From Ruminococcaceae bacterium AM07-15 (GTDB lineage Bacteria; Bacillota; Clostridia; Oscillospirales; Butyricicoccaceae): a stretch of 64,000 nucleotides of DNA. The stretch is taken from the NCBI GenBank assembly GCA_003477405.1, contig QUDE01000003.1:172501-236500 (forward strand), written 5' to 3'. Each line of letters begins with the position of its first letter. The stretch's first letter is position 1. The notes under the pieces were generated by a model. It searched no databases, was not told the origin of the DNA, and saw only the letters and a list, made by a program, of their open reading frames with translations. Made by a program: the position numbers and the translations under genes. This document shows, piece by piece, positions 34,637 through 43,722 of the stretch.

Positions 34637-36169
34637 ATGACAAACCGCAAGACTCGTTTGCTCAGCCTGCTGCTGGCCTCGGTGATGACCCTGGCTCTGC
34701 TGTCCGGCTGCAGCAAAGATACAGGCAGTTCCTCTGGTAACAGCGGCAAGGGAAAGGACAGCTTGGTGGTAGCCACCATGAGCGAAACTCCTTCCATGGG
34801 GCCCTATGACCACAACGCCGTGGCCGGAGACTATATGAACCAGCTGGTTTACAGCAGCCTGTTCGAAACAGATGCCGACCTGAATCCGGTTCCTGAACTG
34901 GTGGACACTTATGAAAACACCAGCGACACCGAATGGCTCTTCCATCTGAAGCAGGGTGTCAAGTTCCATGACGGCAGCGACCTGACCTCGGAAGATGTGG
35001 TGGCTTCCATCACTTATGCCAAGACCTGCCCGGAAATCAACCTGTACAACGGCTCCATCCTCTCTGTGGAAGCAGTGGATGACTACACCGTCAAGATGAC
35101 CACCGACGGCCCCTCCGCTACTCTGCTGTACGATCTGTGCCATCACGGCAACTCCATCGTGCCCAAGGAGCTGCTGGACAACGGCAACGACTTCAACGAG
35201 AACCCCATCGGCTCCGGCCCCTACAAGTTCGTCAGCTGGAAGCGGGGCGACAGCATCCAGTTCGAAGCTTTTGAAGACTTCTACGAGGGCGCTCCTTCCA
35301 TCAAGAACATGACCTGGAAGATCATCCCCGAAGGCTCCTCCCGCACCATTGCCCTGGAAGCCGGCGAAGTGGATATGATCATCGAAGTGGAAGCCATGGA
35401 CGCTGAGCGTATCGAGAGCAACAGCGACCTGACTCTGCTGAAGCATGAATCCACCGCCATCAACTGGCTGATGCTCAACAACGAGAAGCCCGGCCTGGAC
35501 AACCAGAATGTGCGTCACGCCATCAACTCTGCTATCAACCGTGACGACCTGGTGACCGTTGCCATGAACGGCATGGCTACCCCGGCCTACTCTTCCACTC
35601 CCCTTGGCATGCTGGGTTCTACTGACGAAGGTGCCGACACCTACGATGTGAAGAAGGCCCAGGAATATATGGACGCTTCCGGTGTAGACCCCAAGTCTGT
35701 GAAGATGAGCATCATCTGCTCCAACGACACCAAGAAGCGGGCTGCTGAAGTGATCCAGTCCAACCTGACCGAAATCGGCATCAACTGCGAGATCGAAAGC
35801 ATGGACCTGGCCACTTATCTGTCCACCACTGCGGAAGGCAACTACACCGCTTCCATCGGCGGCTATTCTTCCAGCGACATGGTCTCCTACCTGGTGGGCG
35901 TGTACCACAGTAAGTCCATTGGCGCTTCCAATAAGACCCGTCTGAACAACCCGGAAATCGACGCCCTCATCGATGAGGCCGCCGCTACCGTGGACCCCGA
36001 GGCCAGAGAGGTTGTTCTGAAGGAAGTTACCGTTCAGCTGAACGAGCTGTGCTCTCAGGTCTCCCTGTACCAGGATATGTATCTGCGGGCTTATAACGCA
36101 AACCTGGAAGGCGTGGACATCAACGCCGGCGGCAACATCCGCTTCCAGGATATCAGCTGGAAGGCCTAA
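34637..36169 (+). CDS. Peptide/nickel-type ABC solute-binding lipoprotein, paralogue B
   Basis: A 510-residue SBP family 5 lipoprotein with Cys 25 in LLSGC. Most positions are identical by eye to paralogue A (for example MSIICSNDTKKRAAEVIQ and GNYTASIGGYS are shared). Substitutions are scattered, with several in likely ligand loops such as NGSILSVEAVDD against NRCILTVEAVDN. Its codons are more biased to one choice per amino acid than those of paralogue A, which would fit higher expression. GAGGTG precedes ATG 34637. The true ligand is unknown. Confidence 0.92.
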   Translation: MTNRKTRLLSLLLASVMTLALLSGCSKDTGSSSGNSGKGKDSLVVATMSETPSMGPYDHNAVAGDYMNQLVYSSLFETDADLNPVPELVDTYENTSDTEWLFHLKQGVKFHDGSDLTSEDVVASITYAKTCPEINLYNGSILSVEAVDDYTVKMTTDGPSATLLYDLCHHGNSIVPKELLDNGNDFNENPIGSGPYKFVSWKRGDSIQFEAFEDFYEGAPSIKNMTWKIIPEGSSRTIALEAGEVDMIIEVEAMDAERIESNSDLTLLKHESTAINWLMLNNEKPGLDNQNVRHAINSAINRDDLVTVAMNGMATPAYSSTPLGMLGSTDEGADTYDVKKAQEYMDASGVDPKSVKMSIICSNDTKKRAAEVIQSNLTEIGINCEIESMDLATYLSTTAEGNYTASIGGYSSSDMVSYLVGVYHSKSIGASNKTRLNNPEIDALIDEAAATVDPEAREVVLKEVTVQLNELCSQVSLYQDMYLRAYNANLEGVDINAGGNIRFQDISWKA

Positions 36170-36192
36170 ACTATCCATCACCCGATCAAACA

Positions 36193-36229
36193 AAAGAGTG
36201 GGATTTCAATATGAAATCCCACTCTTTTT
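36193..36229 (+). terminator. Terminator of paralogue B
   Basis: AAAGAGTGGGATTTCA pairs with TGAAATCCCACTCTTT around ATA, then T run. Confidence 0.93.
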
Positions 36230-36260
36230 CTATTTCTTTTTCTGGCTTTGTGTAGATAGG

Positions 36261-36289
36261 TTGATGCTCACTGCATCCTGTGATATACT
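36261..36289 (+). promoter_or_regulatory. Promoter of the PH-domain gene
   Basis: TTGATG (36261-36266), 17 bases, TATACT (36284-36289), about 25 bases before the strong ribosome site. Confidence 0.65.
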
Positions 36290-36320
36290 CCAAATATCAC
36301 CAGAAGGAGGTGCATTTTAC

Positions 36321-36695
36321 ATGATTGATTTCAAAAACGCTGAATTCCTCAAGCTGAAACCGGTAGACAACAGTACATACAGCAACGCTTTGACACCCAT
36401 GTTTGTAGATGGCGAAGAGATTATCGCCAGCTTCAAAACGATCCGAGACGGCATTGTATTCACGACGAAACGCATTTTTGCCATCAATGTTCAAGGTATC
36501 ACAGGCAAAAAAGTGGACTACACTTCCTTGCCATACAGCAAGATCCAGGCATTCTCCGTAGAGACAGCCGGGGTCCTTGATCTTGACAGCGAACTGGAGC
36601 TTTGGTTCAGCGGCCTGGGCAAGGTCAAATTTGATTTTGTCTCACGAGCTGACGTTTCTCAAATTTGCAAAATGATCTCGCAACGGGTTCTTTAA
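36321..36695 (+). CDS. Bacterial PH-domain (bPH) protein
   Basis: A 124-residue soluble protein. LTPMFVDGEEIIASFKTIRDGIVFTTKRIFAINVQGITGKKVDYTSLPYSKIQAFSVE is the bacterial PH pattern (D-G-x-x-F-T-x-x-R and the following strands), then LELWFSGLGKVKFDF. Such proteins are common stress-linked or phage-linked stand-alone PH folds; the role is unknown. ATG 36321 has AAGGAGGTG about nine bases upstream; a longer frame from 36198 crosses the terminator. Confidence 0.82.
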   Translation: MIDFKNAEFLKLKPVDNSTYSNALTPMFVDGEEIIASFKTIRDGIVFTTKRIFAINVQGITGKKVDYTSLPYSKIQAFSVETAGVLDLDSELELWFSGLGKVKFDFVSRADVSQICKMISQRVL

Positions 36696-36746
36696 AAATA
36701 GTCACTGACAAGTTACTAACAAATTCAAAAGATTAAAATAACAAAA

Positions 36747-36782
36747 AAAACCCTGCAACCATTGAGGTTGCAGGGTTTTTGC
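36747..36782. terminator. Terminator after the PH-domain gene
   Basis: CCCTGCAACC (36751-36760) pairs with GGTTGCAGGG (36766-36775), flanked by A and T runs. Confidence 0.93.
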
Positions 36783-36849
36783 TGGAACATCGCAACACTA
36801 TAGATGCCACGGCCTTCACCCATTCGCAAGCGTCCAGTATATTATTTTT

Positions 36850-37692
36850 TTACTCCATGGGAGATGGTTCTCCGCTATGAGCCTCCAGAGCTTCGATGCG
36901 GTGATCCTGCGTCAAGATCTCCATCTGGCTGATGGCGATGGCGTTGAGTTTTGTCAGCCGCTCGGCCTGAGACATCCCCTCGTTTATGAACACCGCATTC
37001 AGGTTTTCCAGATTGGACAGGCAGACCAGCTGAGAGACATTGGCGTAGTCACGGATATTCCCTTTCAGATCGGGATGGCTGTCCCGCCACTGCTTTGCGG
37101 TCATACCAAACAGGGCCATGTTCAGAACATCAGCTTCACTGGCATACACCATGGAGACCTGCTTTGCGGAAAGCTCGGGCGGAATCAGATTTTCCTTGAT
37201 GGCGTCCGTATGGATGCGGTAGTTGATCTTTGCCAGGTTTCGCTTGATGTCCCAGCCAAGTTGTTTCATCTCCTCGGTCTTGAGCCGCTCAAACTCCTTG
37301 ACCAGATACAGCTTGAATTCAACAGAAATCCAGGAGGCAAACTCAAAGGCAATCTCTTTGTGTGCATAAGTGCCGCCGTATCGACCAGCTTTTGAAACGA
37401 TGCCGATAGCGCCGGTTGCCTCTACCCACTTTTGGGGAGTCATCACAAAACTGTTCAGACCGGCCTGACTCCTAAACGCATCGAATTCGACACGGTTAAA
37501 AGACGGGTTGTATAGAGATTCCCAAACACCCAGGAACTCAATCGTGTTCCGGTTCCGCAGCCAGTTTTGGATAATGTAGCGAGGATTGTCGCTGTCCTTC
37601 AGCTTGGCGATGTCAGTCAAGCTGATAAAATCATCTCGCTCGGAATTCCATTGTACACTAATTTCCGCTCCCTTGACAACCAGCTTGTCCAC
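36850..37692 (-). CDS. KilA-N domain protein
   Basis: A 280-residue protein with a KilA-N DNA-binding domain in its first 110 residues (DDFISLTDIAKLKDSDNPRYIIQNWLRNRNTIEFLGVWE ... GRYGGTYAHKEIAFEFASWIS). A helical C-terminal region follows (KNLAKINYRIHTDAIKENLIPP) that also occurs in phage antirepressor-like proteins. The start is GTG 37692 with AAGGAGGTG upstream. Its first 35 bases overlap the phosphatase gene. Typical of phage and mobile-element cargo; target unknown. Confidence 0.88.
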   Translation of the reverse strand: MDKLVVKGAEISVQWNSERDDFISLTDIAKLKDSDNPRYIIQNWLRNRNTIEFLGVWESLYNPSFNRVEFDAFRSQAGLNSFVMTPQKWVEATGAIGIVSKAGRYGGTYAHKEIAFEFASWISVEFKLYLVKEFERLKTEEMKQLGWDIKRNLAKINYRIHTDAIKENLIPPELSAKQVSMVYASEADVLNMALFGMTAKQWRDSHPDLKGNIRDYANVSQLVCLSNLENLNAVFINEGMSQAERLTKLNAIAISQMEILTQDHRIEALEAHSGEPSPME

Positions 37693-38158
37693 TTGTCCGC
37701 ACCTCCTTGCTGATTATTTTTTGTAGCAATCCCCGGCAACCTTCCTCCACATCCCGCCAGGTCGTGTCGAAATCGTCGGTGTACCACGGATCGGCTACCT
37801 CGCCGGGGCGGTCGGTAAAGTCCATCAGCAGGTGCATCTTGTCGGCAAAATCGCCGCCGCAGATCCGGTACATACTCCGCAGGTTGGCCCGATCCATGCC
37901 AATCAGAAGGTCGTACTTCTCGTAATCGCTGTTCAGAAGCTGCCGGGCTCGTTTGCCGGAACAGTCGATGCCATGCTCGGACAGCTTGCGGCGAGTCGGC
38001 GGATAAACCGGGTTGCCGATCTCCTCGGTGCTGGTAGCTGCCGACTCGATTTGAATGTTCTGCTCCAAACCGGCTTTCTTCACCAGATCCTTCATGATAA
38101 ACTCGGCCATCGGGCTTCTGCAAATATTGCCGTGGCAGAGAAAAAGTATCCTGATCAT
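37658..38158 (-). CDS. Low-molecular-weight protein-tyrosine phosphatase
   Basis: A 166-residue phosphatase with the N-terminal P-loop LCHGNICRS (Cys 8, Arg 14) and the general acid Asp 123 in DPWYTDDF. ATG 38158 is chosen with GGAG ten bases upstream; the longer frame to 38299 lacks support. It lies inside a longer open frame carrying the DUF1016 fragment, in another phase. In mobile cargo such enzymes may act on regulatory phosphotyrosine or arsenate-like chemistry; this one has the tyrosine phosphatase DP loop, so arsenate reductase is less likely. Confidence 0.88.
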   Translation of the reverse strand: MIRILFLCHGNICRSPMAEFIMKDLVKKAGLEQNIQIESAATSTEEIGNPVYPPTRRKLSEHGIDCSGKRARQLLNSDYEKYDLLIGMDRANLRSMYRICGGDFADKMHLLMDFTDRPGEVADPWYTDDFDTTWRDVEEGCRGLLQKIISKEVRTSGQAGCQGSGN

Positions 38159-38159
38159 G

Positions 38160-38639
38160 CTCTGTACACTCCAACTCATTACTATCGCACTCAGTATAGC
38201 ACTGAATCTCAGATTCGTCGAGTTGGATTTCCAGATGGGCGGCAGAATCGATTTTTCTCTGGAGTTCTGCCTTTGACCAGCCGAAACGACCAGCGGCACG
38301 AAGATACCAGCGCCGTTCCTCCGGCTCCATGTCTGCTTCCAAAATGACTACATTCTGGGTCCAACTGATCTCCATGGCCAGGGCCAGCAATTCGGGGGTG
38401 TTCTCATACATCCGATAGAACTCCCGCATCCGGCGAAGGTTGCGCGGGGAGAAGCCAGAAGCATCGGGGAAACGGCTGTGCAGATATTCGGCTGCAGCCA
38501 CTGCCGCGCCTTTCTCAGGCCGGGAACAGACAATGCGGCCCAGTTCGCAGCAGAGTTGCATCTGGGGCAGCTCGGCGCTCAGCGCAGCCTCCAGAGCCGC
38601 AAACATGGCGGAATAATCGATGTTTTTGCGGATGTTCAT
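38160..38639 (-). pseudogene. DUF1016 (YhcG-like) N-terminal fragment
   Basis: From ATG 38639 (AAAGGAG upstream) the product reads MNIRKNIDYSAMFAALEAALSAELPQ and then YLHSRFPDASGFSPRNLRRMREFYRMY, SWTQNVVILE and RRWYLRAAGRFGWSKAELQRKID. This is the DUF1016 N-terminal domain of YhcG-type PDDEXK nucleases. The expected C-terminal nuclease domain is absent: after about residue 150 the frame runs out of phase through the phosphatase gene and stops only at 37617. I take it as a truncated gene that still has its start; a short functional DNA-binding remnant is possible. Confidence 0.65.
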
Positions 38640-38675
38640 AGCTTCTCCTTTCCGGCAGAACCTGCCTTATTTTGA

Positions 38676-38729
38676 AACAGGCCAAAGAGAAGCACAGGAG
38701 GTCCCTCCTGCGTTTCTCTTTGGCCTGTT
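38676..38729. terminator. Very strong hairpin between metallophosphoesterase and DUF1016 fragment
   Basis: AACAGGCCAAAGAGAA... pairs over about 25 positions with ...TTCTCTTTGGCCTGTT. The metallophosphoesterase stop codon lies in the 3' arm. It has no good T run on either strand, so it may be an RNA-processing or protective hairpin as much as a terminator. Confidence 0.7.
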
Positions 38730-39474
38730 ACACCACTTGTACCATCTGCTCCCAGAGCAGGACGAAGCGGTCGTCGATAATTTTGTTGTCGTGGTAATGT
38801 CCGAACAGCCAGTAGTGGAACTTGGCCCGTTCTTTGATTTCCTCCAAGAAGTCTGTCAGGTGGTCGTGAACATAGCCGCCATTTCCCAGTGTGTCCACAA
38901 TACTGCTGGGGGCACAGTGGGTGATTACATAGTCCACCTCATATTGAATACGCTCCAGACTGCGCTGGGCTTCCTCATATTCCGTCTTGCTGGGAAGCTC
39001 CTGCTTCCACCAGGATCGGTGGTTGACCCGGAAGCGGGCGCCCATTCTGCGAAGAGCCCAGTATTGTTCTTCAAAATCAGGCGCTTTGGGATTCAGAACG
39101 CCATTCTCGATGTCGTGGCTCCTGGCACCGCCCATGGTGAAGATGGAGTATCCTTGCAGGTCAAAGACCTGCCCGCGCATCAGATGGATTACATGAGGCC
39201 GGATTCGCTGGATCGTTCCACCGTTCCATTCCTCTGTCGGGTATTTGCTCAACAGGTCGAAGTTTTCATGGTTGCCGCTGATGAACAGCGTGGTAAAGGG
39301 CAGATCCTCCAGCCAGTCCAGATTCCGCTCCTCCTTCTTGCCCCCATCCCATACGCCACCAAAATCTCCGCAGATGATCATGTAGTCTTCCTTGGTCATT
39401 CCGGCCTGCTCGGGGAAGTGTTCGGGTGCGAACCGCTGGAAGTTGCCATGGGTATCGCCGGTTGCATAGATCAT
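38728..39474 (-). CDS. Metallophosphoesterase
   Basis: A 248-residue calcineurin-like phosphoesterase with all metal-site blocks in order: GDTHG (6-10), GDFGG, SGNHENFD, THCAP and FGHYHDN. Cytosolic, two-metal enzyme; substrate unknown (nucleotide, phosphodiester or phosphoprotein). AAGGTGA precedes ATG 39474. It lies directly downstream of the recombinase cassette on the same strand, as cargo. Confidence 0.88.
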   Translation of the reverse strand: MIYATGDTHGNFQRFAPEHFPEQAGMTKEDYMIICGDFGGVWDGGKKEERNLDWLEDLPFTTLFISGNHENFDLLSKYPTEEWNGGTIQRIRPHVIHLMRGQVFDLQGYSIFTMGGARSHDIENGVLNPKAPDFEEQYWALRRMGARFRVNHRSWWKQELPSKTEYEEAQRSLERIQYEVDYVITHCAPSSIVDTLGNGGYVHDHLTDFLEEIKERAKFHYWLFGHYHDNKIIDDRFVLLWEQMVQVV

Positions 39475-39497
39475 TTCGGTTCACCTTCTTTTGCTTA

Positions 39498-41123
39498 TTA
39501 TATCATATCCTGCTCCACCTGAACGCCGCCGCGGAGGAAGACCGTGATTTTCTCCGCTGAGTTGACCTTGACCGTATCCACCAGCTGTCGGATGAGAGCT
39601 TCATCCCATTCGCTGATGTGGGTGGACGCCTGAGCCATCGCGGCAGCCGCATCTTCAATGCGCCGTACAGCCTGAGCGTTGCTCTGACGCTGTTCTTCGA
39701 TCAGGGCTCGCTTTTCTTTCAGTACGGCAGCCTCATTCATGATAGCTCTCAGCTGGGCGGTGCAGGCGGTGGCATCCTCAGCTCGGGCGGATTCTGCCAC
39801 CAGCTCACGGGTCTGGTCGTTCAGCTCGCCCAGCCGCCTTTCAATATCGGCAAGACTCATGCTCTCGCCGGGAACCGGAGCCAGCTCCATTTCCATGGCG
39901 GAGGTGATTTGTCGGATCAGCGTACTCTTTTGACTCATGACGGAGTTGATTGCGGCGAGGATTGCCTTCTGGAGCGGTTCCTCGTCCAGCGTTGGTGAGT
40001 TGTGGCAGTACTTGGTGCCGTAGTCCAACCGGCTGACACAGCGCCACACGATGCGCTTCCTGCCTTGCTTGGACCAGGTGCAGCGGCGGTACAGGGTGCC
40101 GCATTCGCCGCAGACAAGGCGCTCCGACAAGGCGTATTTGCTGGCATAGGATGTCATCCCCGTGGGGGCATTCTTTTTGGAAGGGCTTTTCCCGGCACTG
40201 CGCCGCGCCATCTCTGCCTGTACCGCATCGAAGGTTTTGCGCTCCACGATGCCCTCATGATGATTCTGGACCAGATACATGGGGAGCTGCCCCGTGTTGC
40301 GGATAACCTTGCGGCTGATGCAGTCGCTGATGTAGGTCTTCTGGAGGAGGACATCTCCGCAATACTTCTCATTGGTCAGGATGCTTCGGATCGCCGTGAT
40401 CGTCCATTGGGAGCCGCCGGTCACATTGGGGATCTGCTCCGCTTCCAGCCTGTCTTTGATCATCCGAAGGCTGGCTCCGCTCAAATACTGGTCATAGATC
40501 GAACGAACCACATCTGCTTGCTCCTGGATGATTTTCGGCTTGCCGTCCTCGCCTTTTTCATAGGCGTACAGCCGGTTATACTGTATGATTGTCTTTCCCT
40601 CGCGCATGGCCTGCCGCTTGCCCCAGCGGACATTGGCGCTGATGCTCTCGCTTTCTGCCTGAGCGAAGGCTCCAAGCATGGTGATGAGGATCTCACTGTC
40701 GGCTTCCAGTGTGTTGATGTTCTCCTTTTCGAAGATGACCGCAATGCCCAATTCCCGCAGGGCCCGGATGTAATTCAGGCAGTCCACCGTATTTCTGGCG
40801 AAGCGGGAGATGGATTTGGTCAGGACGATGTCGATCTTCTTCTGCTTGCACAGCCGGATCATCTTCAGGAATTCGGGCCGCTTCCGAGCCGATGTCCCTG
40901 TGATGCCCTCGTCTGCGAAGATCCCGACCATGGTCCACTCCCGGTTGGTCATGATCTTGTCGGTGTAGTAGTTCTGCTGCGCCTCATAGCTGGTGAGCTG
41001 CTCCTCGTCATCAGTGGATACCCGGCAGTAGGCAGCCACGCGAAGCTGGCGCTGGATCGCCTGCCGGCTTGCGACCTCCGGCTTTGCGGGTATGGTGATG
41101 ACTTTGGGCGGGCTTTCTTTCAT
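39498..41123 (-). CDS. Large serine recombinase
   Basis: A 541-residue site-specific recombinase. The N-terminal resolvase domain has YCRVSTDDEEQ with catalytic Ser 36 and the ADEGITGTSARKRPEF and KSISRFARNT blocks. A recombinase domain and zinc ribbon follow (CGECGTLYRRC...C), then a coiled-coil tail. It is the third gene of a three-recombinase operon. It would excise or integrate the surrounding element at a short att site, not identified here. Confidence 0.93.
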   Translation of the reverse strand: MKESPPKVITIPAKPEVASRQAIQRQLRVAAYCRVSTDDEEQLTSYEAQQNYYTDKIMTNREWTMVGIFADEGITGTSARKRPEFLKMIRLCKQKKIDIVLTKSISRFARNTVDCLNYIRALRELGIAVIFEKENINTLEADSEILITMLGAFAQAESESISANVRWGKRQAMREGKTIIQYNRLYAYEKGEDGKPKIIQEQADVVRSIYDQYLSGASLRMIKDRLEAEQIPNVTGGSQWTITAIRSILTNEKYCGDVLLQKTYISDCISRKVIRNTGQLPMYLVQNHHEGIVERKTFDAVQAEMARRSAGKSPSKKNAPTGMTSYASKYALSERLVCGECGTLYRRCTWSKQGRKRIVWRCVSRLDYGTKYCHNSPTLDEEPLQKAILAAINSVMSQKSTLIRQITSAMEMELAPVPGESMSLADIERRLGELNDQTRELVAESARAEDATACTAQLRAIMNEAAVLKEKRALIEEQRQSNAQAVRRIEDAAAAMAQASTHISEWDEALIRQLVDTVKVNSAEKITVFLRGGVQVEQDMI

Positions 41124-41129
41124 GCTGTT

Positions 41130-41873
41130 TCACTCCTTCCCAATTACTTGACCGTTTTTCAGCTTGATATTCAGACTTCCATCGTTATGACAATGGATGG
41201 CGGACACGGAACTTTGAAGCAGTTCTGCATCCAACGCAGTCATGGGCTGACGCCCGGAAAACACTCTGCGCAGACGAACCGTTTCGTATTCGCGGGAGTC
41301 GATGGCGCTGTACTGAGCCGCAGCGATGGACAGGATCAACGCCTTTGCGGCATCCTCGTCGATTGGCTGACATTCCATCACCCTGTCCAGCTCACGCTGC
41401 AGGTTCAGTTCAGTGGATCGATCAGGCGGCGCTGTTGCCGGAAGCCGGAGCTGTTCCGGCGATACGATCAGGCTGTTGAGCAGATCCAGCACCTGCCGCT
41501 CCATGCGCGCTGTCGATGGCCGCCCGCTGAAGCGGCGGAGGAGCTTCTGCGTGTCCGTTTTGGGAGCTGCCGTCTGCTTTGCGCTTCGCTTTTCCAGTGT
41601 TTTCTCCAGGGCTTCTCGATCAATGACCGGCGGATAGCCGCGCTCTCCCGTATAACGGCTGTCTTCCAGAATTCGGGCAACCATGTTTTTGTTCCATAGC
41701 TTTCCCTCGTCATAGGGAATTGACTGTTCTCGAAGCTCCTCTACCAAGGTGTTGTAGGTAGCACCCACAAGGTATTGTTGGAAGATGTACTCTACCAGCT
41801 TTGATTCCTGCGGATGGAGGGCAATTTCGCCCATAACCACTCTGTAGCCAAACGGCTGCTTCCGATTGCCCAT
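41130..41873 (-). CDS. Recombinase-domain accessory protein without catalytic domain
   Basis: A 247-residue protein starting MGNRKQPFGYRVVMGEIALHPQESKLVEYIFQQYLVGATYNTLVEELREQSIP. This aligns with the 'recombinase' DNA-binding domain of large serine recombinases, but the N-terminal catalytic serine domain is missing. Its start overlaps the stop of the upstream recombinase by one base and its stop is six bases before the next. It therefore looks like a dedicated DNA-binding or directionality partner rather than a decayed gene. Confidence 0.8.
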   Translation of the reverse strand: MGNRKQPFGYRVVMGEIALHPQESKLVEYIFQQYLVGATYNTLVEELREQSIPYDEGKLWNKNMVARILEDSRYTGERGYPPVIDREALEKTLEKRSAKQTAAPKTDTQKLLRRFSGRPSTARMERQVLDLLNSLIVSPEQLRLPATAPPDRSTELNLQRELDRVMECQPIDEDAAKALILSIAAAQYSAIDSREYETVRLRRVFSGRQPMTALDAELLQSSVSAIHCHNDGSLNIKLKNGQVIGKE

Positions 41874-43480
41874 CAGCGCACCGTCCTTTCTATGGTTTCG
41901 GCCAGCTCCAGCCCGTTTTTCAGGCGGAAGCGGATTCGCTCATTGCTTTCTACGATGATTGTTTCAACGAGCTCACCGAACAGCTCTGCGTCAAAGCTGT
42001 CAAGGAAGTCCGGGCCATCATCCAAGATTTCCATCAGCTCTCTTGTTTGGGCGATGGTGTTGTCGCCATCGACGGCCAGAAGACGCTCCTTTTTCAGCTT
42101 TACAGCGCGGAGCTGCTCGGTCAACTCATTGCTCTGGGATATAAAAATGTCAGGATCAATGAGGCCCTGTTGTTTCAGCGTGGCCAACATTTGATTCTGA
42201 CTGGTAAGATCGGATATTTGCTTGTTGAGTTCAATGACATCCAGGCTCCAGAGCATCCGGCGGTTGCGGATGGCTTGGAGCGAGGTGATCATTCCCATGA
42301 GGATTGGTTCGCCATGGTGCTTGAGCTTATAGTATAGGCGGATGAAAGCATTTGTTATTTCATCTTCTGCAATTGGTGTAATGCCGCATTTGAGGCCATG
42401 TCTCTTTTTATCGTGTCCTATGCATACCCAGTATGTGATGCCGCGCACAACCTTGCGACGAAATAGTGACTGGCAGTCGCCGCATACTATCTTTTTCCGA
42501 AACGCATACGGACTGTTTTTCGTTAATGTAATCTTCTGAGCACGAGATTTCATCAAAGCATTTGCTTTCTCAAAATCTTCTTTTGGTACGATTCCTTCGT
42601 GTGTCCCGTATGCGTAGTAAGAAACTTTCTGCCCTCGGTTCAGCCGGCATTTATATGGAAGCGTATCTGTTGAGAAGTATTTTTGCCACACAGAGTCGCC
42701 AATGTACTTTTCATTCGAGATAATATATCGAATAGCAGTTGAATCCCAAGCGACTTCACCAGATTTACACGGGATGCCTTCTTCTCGCAGGTCAGACGCT
42801 ATCCGCTCTGTACTTTTGCCGGAAAGATACTCTTTGAATATCCGTTGTACGATAACAGCTTGTTCCTCCACAATGCGTATGGAATGATCCTGTAGAGTAT
42901 ATCCGTATGGCAAGTTTGCGGGTATATATGTTCCGGCCTGCATTCGTTTTTGAATGCCCCACCTCATATTGCCAGAGATGGATTCGCTCTCGGCCTGGGC
43001 GAAGGATGCGAAGAGCGCAGTCATCATTTCGCCGGACATCGTCGCAGTGTCAATGTTCTCTTTCTCGAAGTAGACGCCGACACCGAGTGATTTCAGCTCT
43101 CTGATGGTTTCCAGACATTCCTTGGTATTGCGGGCAAAGCGGGAGATGGATTTCACCAGAACCCTGTCGATCAGCCCTCTGCGGCAATCTGCCAAGAGCC
43201 GCTGGAAGTCCTCACGCTTTTCAGCCGATGTCCCAGTAATACCCTCATCTGCGTATATGTCAACCATTCTCCAGTTTTCCTTGCTGGAGATTAGGTTGCT
43301 GTAGTGACGGTTCTGGGCGGCGAAGGAGTTGAGCTGGTCATCAGAGGCGGAGCTGACACGGGCGTATGCCGCAACCCGCAATTTGGCGTTTTGGGGCTTT
43401 TCAGTTGCCTCGATGGTGATGACCCGGTATTGCTTTTCTCGAAGTGCCATGCTGCCGTCGGTCATCAGCTTTTCCGCCAT
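41873..43480 (-). CDS. Large serine recombinase
   Basis: A 535-residue recombinase with YARVSSASDDQLNSF (catalytic Ser 43), ADEGITGTSAEKREDFQRL, KSISRFARNTKECLETI, recombinase domain, zinc ribbon CGDCQSLFRRKVV...C and coiled coil. AAGGAGGTG lies upstream of ATG 43480. It is a clear paralogue of the gene at 39498, so each may act on different site halves, or the pair may act as a heteromer. Confidence 0.93.
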   Translation of the reverse strand: MAEKLMTDGSMALREKQYRVITIEATEKPQNAKLRVAAYARVSSASDDQLNSFAAQNRHYSNLISSKENWRMVDIYADEGITGTSAEKREDFQRLLADCRRGLIDRVLVKSISRFARNTKECLETIRELKSLGVGVYFEKENIDTATMSGEMMTALFASFAQAESESISGNMRWGIQKRMQAGTYIPANLPYGYTLQDHSIRIVEEQAVIVQRIFKEYLSGKSTERIASDLREEGIPCKSGEVAWDSTAIRYIISNEKYIGDSVWQKYFSTDTLPYKCRLNRGQKVSYYAYGTHEGIVPKEDFEKANALMKSRAQKITLTKNSPYAFRKKIVCGDCQSLFRRKVVRGITYWVCIGHDKKRHGLKCGITPIAEDEITNAFIRLYYKLKHHGEPILMGMITSLQAIRNRRMLWSLDVIELNKQISDLTSQNQMLATLKQQGLIDPDIFISQSNELTEQLRAVKLKKERLLAVDGDNTIAQTRELMEILDDGPDFLDSFDAELFGELVETIIVESNERIRFRLKNGLELAETIERTVR

Positions 43481-43555
43481 GTCAGTTCACCTCCTTTTTT
43501 GCAACACAAACAATACCACAACACCTTTGAAATAGCTATTGAAAAGAATGCGATT

Positions 43556-43696
43556 TCAGAAAGAAAGGATAATGTCCGCACCGGTCTGTGCGGCAATTCT
43601 GGCCAAAATTTTGCGGGCCTCTCTTTCTGTAGTTTTCTTCTGCTCTATCAGCGTGCGGAGCAGTTGGGCAATGCCACACAAATCGATATTTGTCAT
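43556..43696 (-). CDS. 46-residue helical microprotein upstream of the recombinases
   Basis: MTNIDLCGIAQLLRTLIEQ is followed by a Lys/Arg-rich helix and ends AQTGADIILSF. GAGGAA lies six bases before ATG 43696 and the reading frame is closed by TGA at 43556. Proteins of this length and pattern precede recombinase cassettes in clostridial mobile elements as I remember them. The likely shape is two helices, with possible DNA or recombinase binding. Function unknown. Confidence 0.6.
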   Translation of the reverse strand: MTNIDLCGIAQLLRTLIEQKKTTEREARKILARIAAQTGADIILSF

Positions 43697-43722
43697 CTCG
43701 GTTCCTCGCTTTCGTGGATTTG

